From contig NZ_PQGA01000007.1 in assembly GCF_002917095.1 (NCBI RefSeq), positions 230,830 through 294,829 on the forward strand: DNA of 64,000 nt. Reading direction: 5' to 3'. Below, piece after piece: positions 59,375 to 64,000 of the stretch. The notes beneath the pieces are model-generated. The model was not told where the DNA came from. It saw only the letters and a list, made by a program, of their open reading frames with translations, and searched no databases. A program made the translations under genes and the position numbers. The stretch's first letter is position 1; every line of letters starts with the position of its first letter. The DNA comes from Paraburkholderia eburnea (GTDB lineage Bacteria; Pseudomonadota; Gammaproteobacteria; Burkholderiales; Burkholderiaceae).

Positions 59375-59989
59375 TTAGCGATACTTCTGCAATTCCGGGG
59401 CCGTGACCGGCTGCGCCGGCAGGTTAAGGATGCCCGGCAGCATGCCGAGCTTGGGCAGGCCATCGAGATCGGCCCAGCGGCCGCCCGAGCCCTGATAAAT
59501 GATCGTGGGCGTGCCTTCGAAACCAAGGTCCTGGAACAGTTGCATATTGCGGTCAATCTGCGTCTGCGCGCTCGCCGGAACAGGCGCGAGCGGTGCGATG
59601 CCGCCCGATTCGTCCTTCTCGGAGTAGTGCGTTTCCAGTTCCTTCAGGAGTGCGGCACGGTTCTTCGACTGCAGCAGCGCCGCAGCCTTGCCCGCCGAAT
59701 CGGGCTTCAGGAAGCCCATCGGAATCCAGTGGACTTGCAAACCCGCGGCTTCATACGGTTGGAGCGCCTTCCATACCAGGTGACAGAAAATACAGTTGGG
59801 GTCCATGAAGACGTATAGCGTGGATTTCACGTTCGCTCCGCTCGCGCCTTCGACGATGGCGCTCGCCTCCTGCAGACGAGGGGCGGCGCTCGCGGGCAAC
59901 CATGCCGGCTCGTCGGCGGCCATCACCGGTGCGCTACCCCACGCGCTCAGCGCGCTGGCCGCGATCAAGCTGTAAATCCACTTCTTCAT
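59375..59989 (-). CDS. DsbG/DsbC-like thiol:disulfide protein
   Basis: This 204-residue periplasmic protein has a signal peptide (LIAASALSAWGSAPVMA, about residues 8-24) and a thioredoxin fold with active site FMDPNCIFCHLVWKAL (CxxC near residue 70) and cis-Pro in EGTPTIIYQGS near 160. It resembles the catalytic domain of DsbG/DsbC but is shorter and lacks the N-terminal dimerisation domain, so it may act as a monomeric oxidant or reductant rather than a chaperone-isomerase. Ribosome site GAGGTGATG overlaps the start region. It is divergent from the glycosyltransferase operon. Confidence 0.88.
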   Translation of the reverse strand: MKKWIYSLIAASALSAWGSAPVMAADEPAWLPASAAPRLQEASAIVEGASGANVKSTLYVFMDPNCIFCHLVWKALQPYEAAGLQVHWIPMGFLKPDSAGKAAALLQSKNRAALLKELETHYSEKDESGGIAPLAPVPASAQTQIDRNMQLFQDLGFEGTPTIIYQGSGGRWADLDGLPKLGMLPGILNLPAQPVTAPELQKYR

Positions 59990-60434
59990 TCATCACCTCG
60001 GTAGTGCTGCGCGCGGGCCCACAACAGGCGCAAGCCCCGACGCGAAGCCCCGTATCTTATGGCGCGGCGGTGGCATGCCCCTGACACCAATATGGCGTAC
60101 GTGTCAGGGACGCGTGGAATGGGTGAGGGTTTGCGGGAGCCGATGAAACACGGCGAACGCTTCGCGATAGGCAAGTGCATCAGAATTTTTTCTGACGGTG
60201 AGCGAACTAAAACGCGTGGTTGCGCACGAACGTGGCCACGCCGCGATGCCGTTATGTTGAACAGCCCACATACCAGCGCGGATTGCGGTGGCATCTGCCG
60301 CCGGCCATGCGCTATAAGATTACCAACTACTTTCATTTTGCTATCAACAAAAACATCGGCATAAGTCGTTGTTTCGCTGCACCGCGCAGACCGGCACGTC
60401 GCAGACAACGGACAACGAAGAGGGGGTTAGGGCA
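59990..60434. other. Divergent intergenic region upstream of the polysaccharide genes
   Basis: About 445 bases with a long-looped inverted repeat (60079-60109) and an AT-rich stretch near 60310-60360 that may hold the promoter of the glycosyltransferase operon. No gene recognised. Confidence 0.5.
60079..60109. promoter_or_regulatory. Inverted repeat CCCTGACAC-N13-GTGTCAGGG
   Basis: Perfect 9-bp arms separated by 13 bases. No T-run follows. The arrangement suits a dimeric operator for either divergent gene, and the dsbG-like gene starts 90 bases away. Confidence 0.5.
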
Positions 60435-61475
60435 GTGAAGGCACTCACCATTGTCATCTGTAGCTACAACTACGAGCGGTTCCTGCGCGAGGCCATCGAT
60501 TCGGCGCTGGCGCAGGAACCGCAACTCACGCAGGTCATCGTGATCGACGACGGCTCGACCGACGGATCGCACGCAATCATCGCAAGCTACGGCGATCGCA
60601 TCATCCCCGTGCTCAAGGCCAATGGCGGGCAGGCCAGTTCGTACAATCTCGGCCTCGAGATGGTCGACACGGAATACATCCTCTATCTCGACTCCGACGA
60701 CGTGCTCTATGACGGAGCAATCGCCCAGGTCGTCGAGGCCTTCGAGCACGGCAATTACGGTAAGGTGCAGTTCACGCTGAGCGTGATCGACGGGCAGAGC
60801 CGCCCCACCGGCGCGCGCGTGCCCCATTCGCAACCGCCCGCCGAATGCGGTGCGTTGCTGCGCAATGGCTGGCTCTATCCGTCGCCGCCCGCATCGGGCA
60901 ACGCGTACCGCGTGAGCGCGCTCAGACGCATCCTGCCGTTGCCGCAGGCGACGCGACGCGGCATCGCGGCCGACTTCTTCGCGATCTATGGTGTGGTGCT
61001 GGTCGGCAAGGTCGGTGTGATCGACCGTCCACTTGGCGGCTATCGCGTGCACGGCGCAGCAGATCAACCCGGGGCAAAGCCCACCGCACACGCGTCGCTA
61101 TCGATCGCGAACTCTCAGGATGTCGCCGAAGTCGTGCGGGCATTTCCGCAGCGCTGGCAAGCCCTGCGCGAACTGGTGAACGAACGCCTGGGCGAGCAGC
61201 TGCCCGAACAGGCGATGGACTTCTCGTACGAGAAGGCGCACCTGTGCATGCAGGTCTACGAGGCGCAGTGGTCGCGCCGCTGGCACTGGATCGTGTTTGG
61301 ATCGCGCCGCTACTTCCGCTCGATCCTCTCCAATCCGTTCTGGACGCTACGCAAGAAGTTCTCGGCCATCGCGCTGACGCTCCTGTGCCTGTTGCCGCTG
61401 CGCAGCGTGAGCGATCACGCCATACGCTATATCGCCAACCCGCTCGCGCGCGGCACCCAGGATCATCGGTCCTGA
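60435..61475 (+). CDS. Family 2 glycosyltransferase
   Basis: This 346-residue GT-A glycosyltransferase begins LTIVICSYNYERFLREAIDS, followed by VIVIDDGSTDGSHAII and the metal-binding D-x-D in YILYLDSDDVLYDG near residue 90. The C-terminal region has a hydrophobic segment (FSAIALTLLCLLPL) that may attach it to the inner membrane. It should add a sugar to a growing surface polysaccharide or lipid carrier. The GTG start at 60435 is chosen because the domain begins there; the frame is open 22 codons further upstream. An aminotransferase and a second glycosyltransferase follow on the same strand. Confidence 0.87.
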   Translation: MKALTIVICSYNYERFLREAIDSALAQEPQLTQVIVIDDGSTDGSHAIIASYGDRIIPVLKANGGQASSYNLGLEMVDTEYILYLDSDDVLYDGAIAQVVEAFEHGNYGKVQFTLSVIDGQSRPTGARVPHSQPPAECGALLRNGWLYPSPPASGNAYRVSALRRILPLPQATRRGIAADFFAIYGVVLVGKVGVIDRPLGGYRVHGAADQPGAKPTAHASLSIANSQDVAEVVRAFPQRWQALRELVNERLGEQLPEQAMDFSYEKAHLCMQVYEAQWSRRWHWIVFGSRRYFRSILSNPFWTLRKKFSAIALTLLCLLPLRSVSDHAIRYIANPLARGTQDHRS

Positions 61476-61577
61476 GGTGTCGGTTCCGATTATTTCGCTA
61501 GTGCAAATTAATCTATTCGGTATCCTTAGTAAAAAGATCCGGATTCGGTCAATCCCGCGCCTGGAGGGCCAGCCATC

Positions 61578-62717
61578 ATGATGAACGACACGAAAGCCGC
61601 CGTTGTACCCGTTACCCAGCCCTTTTTGCCGCCGCTCGAGGAGTTCATGCCCTGGCTGGAACAGATCTGGAAGAATCGCTGGGTCACGAACGATGGTCCG
61701 CTTCATCATCAGCTGGAGCAGGCACTGTGCGAGCATCTGGGCGTCGAGTACATCAGCCTGTTTTCGAACGGCACGCTCGCGCTGATCGCGGCGCTGCAGG
61801 CGCTCGACATCACGGGCGAGGTCATTACCACGCCGTTTTCGTTCGTCGCGACCACGCACGCAATCCACTGGAACGGTATCAAGCCCGTATTTGCCGATAT
61901 CGATCCGGTCAGCCTCAATCTCGATCCTGCGCGCATCGAGGCAGCGATCACGCCCGCCACGCGCGCCATCATGCCGGTGCATGTCTATGGCAATCCGTGC
62001 GATGTCGAGGCCATCGAGCGAATCGCGCAGCGCCATGATCTGAAGGTGATCTATGACGCCGCACATGCATTTGGCGTGCGCTTTCGCGAGCGCTCGATCC
62101 TGAGCTTCGGCGATATGTCCGTGCTGAGCTTTCATGGCACCAAGATCTTTCACACCTTCGAGGGCGGTGCGATCGTCTGTCGCGACGCACAGATGAAGCG
62201 ACGCATTGACCAGCTGAAAAACTTTGGCATTCAGGACGAGGTGACGGTCATCGGTCACGGCATCAACGGCAAGATGAACGAAGTCCAGGCGGCGTTCGGA
62301 CTCGTCCAGCTTCAGCATGTGGACGCGACGCATGCAGCGCGTGCACGGATCGACCAGCATTATCGCGAGCGTCTGGCCGGCGTGAAGGGGCTGCATCTGC
62401 ATCGCATGCTTGCGGATAGCAGTGCTAATTACGCGTATTTTCCGGTGCTCGTCACGCCCGAATTTCCGCTGAGCCGCGACGAGCTCTATGCGGAATTGCG
62501 CGCGCGGCAGATTGCGGTGCGTCGTTACTTTTATCCGCTAATTAGCGCATTTCCCGCCTATTGCGATCTGGCGTCAGCGGTGCGCGAAAATCTGCCGGTG
62601 GCCGAACAGATTTCGCAGCAGGTTCTATGTCTGCCGATCTTCCCGATGCTTGAACGCGAGGTGCAGGATCGCATCATCGATATCGTTCTGGCCACGGCGG
62701 TTGCCCGGGCGGCATGA
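61578..62717 (+). CDS. DegT/DnrJ/EryC1-family sugar-nucleotide aminotransferase
   Basis: This 379-residue PLP-dependent enzyme makes an amino sugar nucleotide. Family marks: NRWVTNDGPLHHQLEQALCE at the start, ISLFSNGTLALIAALQALDI, VIYDAAHAFGVRF (Asp that contacts the PLP nitrogen) and SFHGTKIFHTFEGGAIV with the Schiff-base Lys near residue 184. Sequence resembles the group acting on 4-keto-6-deoxy sugars. It lies between two glycosyltransferases, so the amino sugar is probably built into a surface polysaccharide. Its end overlaps the next gene by four bases (ATGA). Confidence 0.9.
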   Translation: MMNDTKAAVVPVTQPFLPPLEEFMPWLEQIWKNRWVTNDGPLHHQLEQALCEHLGVEYISLFSNGTLALIAALQALDITGEVITTPFSFVATTHAIHWNGIKPVFADIDPVSLNLDPARIEAAITPATRAIMPVHVYGNPCDVEAIERIAQRHDLKVIYDAAHAFGVRFRERSILSFGDMSVLSFHGTKIFHTFEGGAIVCRDAQMKRRIDQLKNFGIQDEVTVIGHGINGKMNEVQAAFGLVQLQHVDATHAARARIDQHYRERLAGVKGLHLHRMLADSSANYAYFPVLVTPEFPLSRDELYAELRARQIAVRRYFYPLISAFPAYCDLASAVRENLPVAEQISQQVLCLPIFPMLEREVQDRIIDIVLATAVARAA

Positions 62718-63829
62718 TGATGCGCCGCCTCGCCCCAGGCGCGCCGCGCGCGCTGCTATCGCCGTTCACCAACACGACGAACCCGTATATCGATCTGCAA
62801 AAACAGTTGCTGCGCGATATCGGCTATGACGTCAGGCCGCTTTCGATGCGCTATCTGCTGGGCGGCGGCATCGTCGATCTATTCAGGCGTTCGAACCTGC
62901 TCATGCTGCACTGGATCGAGCTGCGTGCGTTTATCGACAATGGCCAGCGCGTCGTACCGCGGCTGCGAGGGCTGCCGGTGGTGCTGCTGTATTGCGCGCT
63001 GATGGCGTTGAGCCGTGCGAAGGTGGTGTACGTCGTGCACGATCACGCGGTTCACAATGCGCGTGGCGTTGTGCGGGCATTCTCGGTTGCGCTGATGTCG
63101 CTCGTGCGCAGTCTCGCCGACGTGCGTATCGTGCACGATGAGCATTACGTCGCACGGTTTCGCGCGCAGTATCTGCCGCATCCGCTGTATTGGGATGTGC
63201 CGGGGCGCGCGGCACGCGCATTGCGTGGCGCTTCACCCGCCCCCGCGTTCGCGATTCTCGGCACGATCGAACCGTATAAGGGCATCGCGGAATTACTGGC
63301 GGCCTGGCCTCGTGGTCATGCACTCACCATCGCCGGGCGTGGTCAGGCTGCCTATGTGGCTGCGTTGCATGACATTGCGCGGAAGCGAGATCTGGTCGGG
63401 TATGTAACGCTCGATGCGCGCTTTTTGAGCGATACGGAGTTCGATACGCAGCTCGACGCTACCGATGTGTTGATCCTCCCGCACGTGGCAGGGTCGATGC
63501 TGGTGAGTGGCGCGTTCTTCGAAGCGATTGGGCGGGTGCCTGTCGTGATCGCACGCGCCATTCCGTTCATGCGCGACATGGCGGCTCAATTCAGTAATGT
63601 GCTGCTGTTCGAACGGGAAGACGAGTTGCCTGGACTCGTGCGTTACGTGACGGCAAATTGGCCGCGTTTGGCTGCGCCGGAAGCGACGGCGGAGAGCCGT
63701 CAGCAGGCGATCGGTACATTCGGCTGGGAAATTTGCCGGCAGCGTTACGCGCAGAGTTTTGATACGTCGATTGGCGACGAGGATGTGCCGCTAACGCGTC
63801 GTGAAGCTTCGGCTTCAACTCGCGATTAG
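62714..63829 (+). CDS. GT-B glycosyltransferase
   Basis: This 371-residue glycosyltransferase of the GT-B fold has an N-terminal acceptor domain (LLSPFTNTTNPYIDLQKQLL, VVYVVHDHAVHNARG) and a C-terminal nucleotide-sugar domain with FAILGTIEPYKGIAELLAAW, HALTIAGRGQAAYVAAL and the late block VLILPHVAGSMLVSGAFFEA. No close named relative is recognised. It begins in the stop of the aminotransferase gene, so the two are translationally coupled. The C-terminus is followed by a strong hairpin shared with the convergent rRNA operon. Confidence 0.83.
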   Translation: MMMRRLAPGAPRALLSPFTNTTNPYIDLQKQLLRDIGYDVRPLSMRYLLGGGIVDLFRRSNLLMLHWIELRAFIDNGQRVVPRLRGLPVVLLYCALMALSRAKVVYVVHDHAVHNARGVVRAFSVALMSLVRSLADVRIVHDEHYVARFRAQYLPHPLYWDVPGRAARALRGASPAPAFAILGTIEPYKGIAELLAAWPRGHALTIAGRGQAAYVAALHDIARKRDLVGYVTLDARFLSDTEFDTQLDATDVLILPHVAGSMLVSGAFFEAIGRVPVVIARAIPFMRDMAAQFSNVLLFEREDELPGLVRYVTANWPRLAAPEATAESRQQAIGTFGWEICRQRYAQSFDTSIGDEDVPLTRREASASTRD

Positions 63830-63849
63830 GTTTTTCACGCGCGCAAACG

Positions 63850-63890
63850 CCAGAACCCCGGCTCTCACTGTGGAGAGGCCGGGGTTCTGG
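63850..63890 (-). terminator. Strong hairpin between the glycosyltransferase and rRNA genes
   Basis: 13-bp perfect stem CCAGAACCCCGGC / GCCGGGGTTCTGG (63850-63862 and 63878-63890) with a 15-base loop. It lies just after the 3' end of 5S rRNA on the minus strand and probably ends the rrn transcript, perhaps also the converging glycosyltransferase operon; no long T-run follows. Confidence 0.75.
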
Positions 63891-63906
63891 ACGGACTGCA
63901 TAAGAA

Positions 63907-64000
63907 GCCTGACGATTACCTACTTTCACACGGGCAATCCGCACTATCATCGGCGTGGAGTTGTTTCACGGTCCTGTTCGGGATGGGAAGGGGTGGGACC
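63907..64000 (-). rRNA. rrf: 5S ribosomal RNA, 3' portion (5' end beyond the window)
   Basis: The minus strand reads GGTCCCACCCCTTCCCATCC at the edge through GATTGCCCGTGTGAAAGTAG to the 3' end TAATCGTCAGGC, the conserved beta-proteobacterial 5S sequence including loop C and loop E. About 94 bases of roughly 115 are present. The 23S and 16S genes should lie beyond the right edge. Confidence 0.95.

Overview
The window is high-GC DNA from a beta-proteobacterium. It looks like Burkholderia sensu lato, most likely Paraburkholderia or a close relative. The evidence is the gene families present (two tandem DUF2957 lipoproteins, HpaR/Hpa catabolism, a PiuC/PepSY/siderophore-receptor group, a fused molybdate permease-ATPase) and a Burkholderia-type 5S rRNA at the right edge. 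I assign it by recognising protein families, not by database search. No prophage, insertion sequence, integron, tRNA or CRISPR array was seen.

Layout. 0-4.3 kb: a 5'-truncated MetR-like regulator overlapping cobF, an EamA exporter, a LysR regulator. 3.6-7.5 kb: an iron-uptake set on the minus strand (TonB-dependent siderophore receptor, PKHD hydroxylase, PepSY membrane protein) behind a Fur box. 8-17 kb: an Aer-like PAS chemoreceptor, a DedA-rhodanese fusion next to a cNMP-binding/thioredoxin-reductase-like fusion, a YcaQ DNA glycosylase, a methyltransferase and a small thioredoxin. 17-23.6 kb: a complete meta-cleavage pathway for homoprotocatechuate (hpaG1-G2-E-D-F-H-I) with divergent hpaR and a visible promoter/operator; the 4-hydroxyphenylacetate hydroxylase hpaBC is not here. 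23.6-26 kb: a MarR regulator, a class II aldolase-like protein and a ketopantoate-reductase-like enzyme. 26.4-29.2 kb: a large MscS channel. 29.4-33.5 kb: a two-gene NitT/TauT-type ABC transporter (fused double permease plus ATPase) with a long, structured leader containing small ORFs. 36.5-43.2 kb: a molybdenum region in which the two halves of ModE are separate genes (HTH protein; di-Mop protein) in one operon with nifQ, divergent from modA and a fused modBC, with ModE-type boxes also in front of a DUF2325 gene. 45.5-49.4 kb: two DUF2957 lipoproteins and an OmpW porin. 49.5-59.1 kb: a MerR regulator and an operon of Baeyer-Villiger-type monooxygenase, SDR, PF10118 protein, two alpha/beta hydrolases, acyl-CoA ligase and DUF1571 protein, resembling the mycobacterial mymA operon. 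59.4-64 kb: a DsbG-like protein, three surface-polysaccharide genes and the 3' part of a 5S rRNA gene on the minus strand.

The most unusual non-genic signal is a dispersed intergenic motif, core CTCCYGNANNNNCTCACC, with 17 copies in the window. All lie outside genes (one touches a stop codon) and 16 of 17 point the same way. They cluster at 15.3-17.0, 29.2-29.4, 43.2-45.2 and 59.1-59.4 kb, often interleaved with short hairpins. I do not recognise it as a named element. The second is the approximately 0.5 kb leader of the ABC transporter operon, in which the end of a 23-codon ORF overlaps the first arm of a 15-bp bulged hairpin, an arrangement that would suit attenuation.
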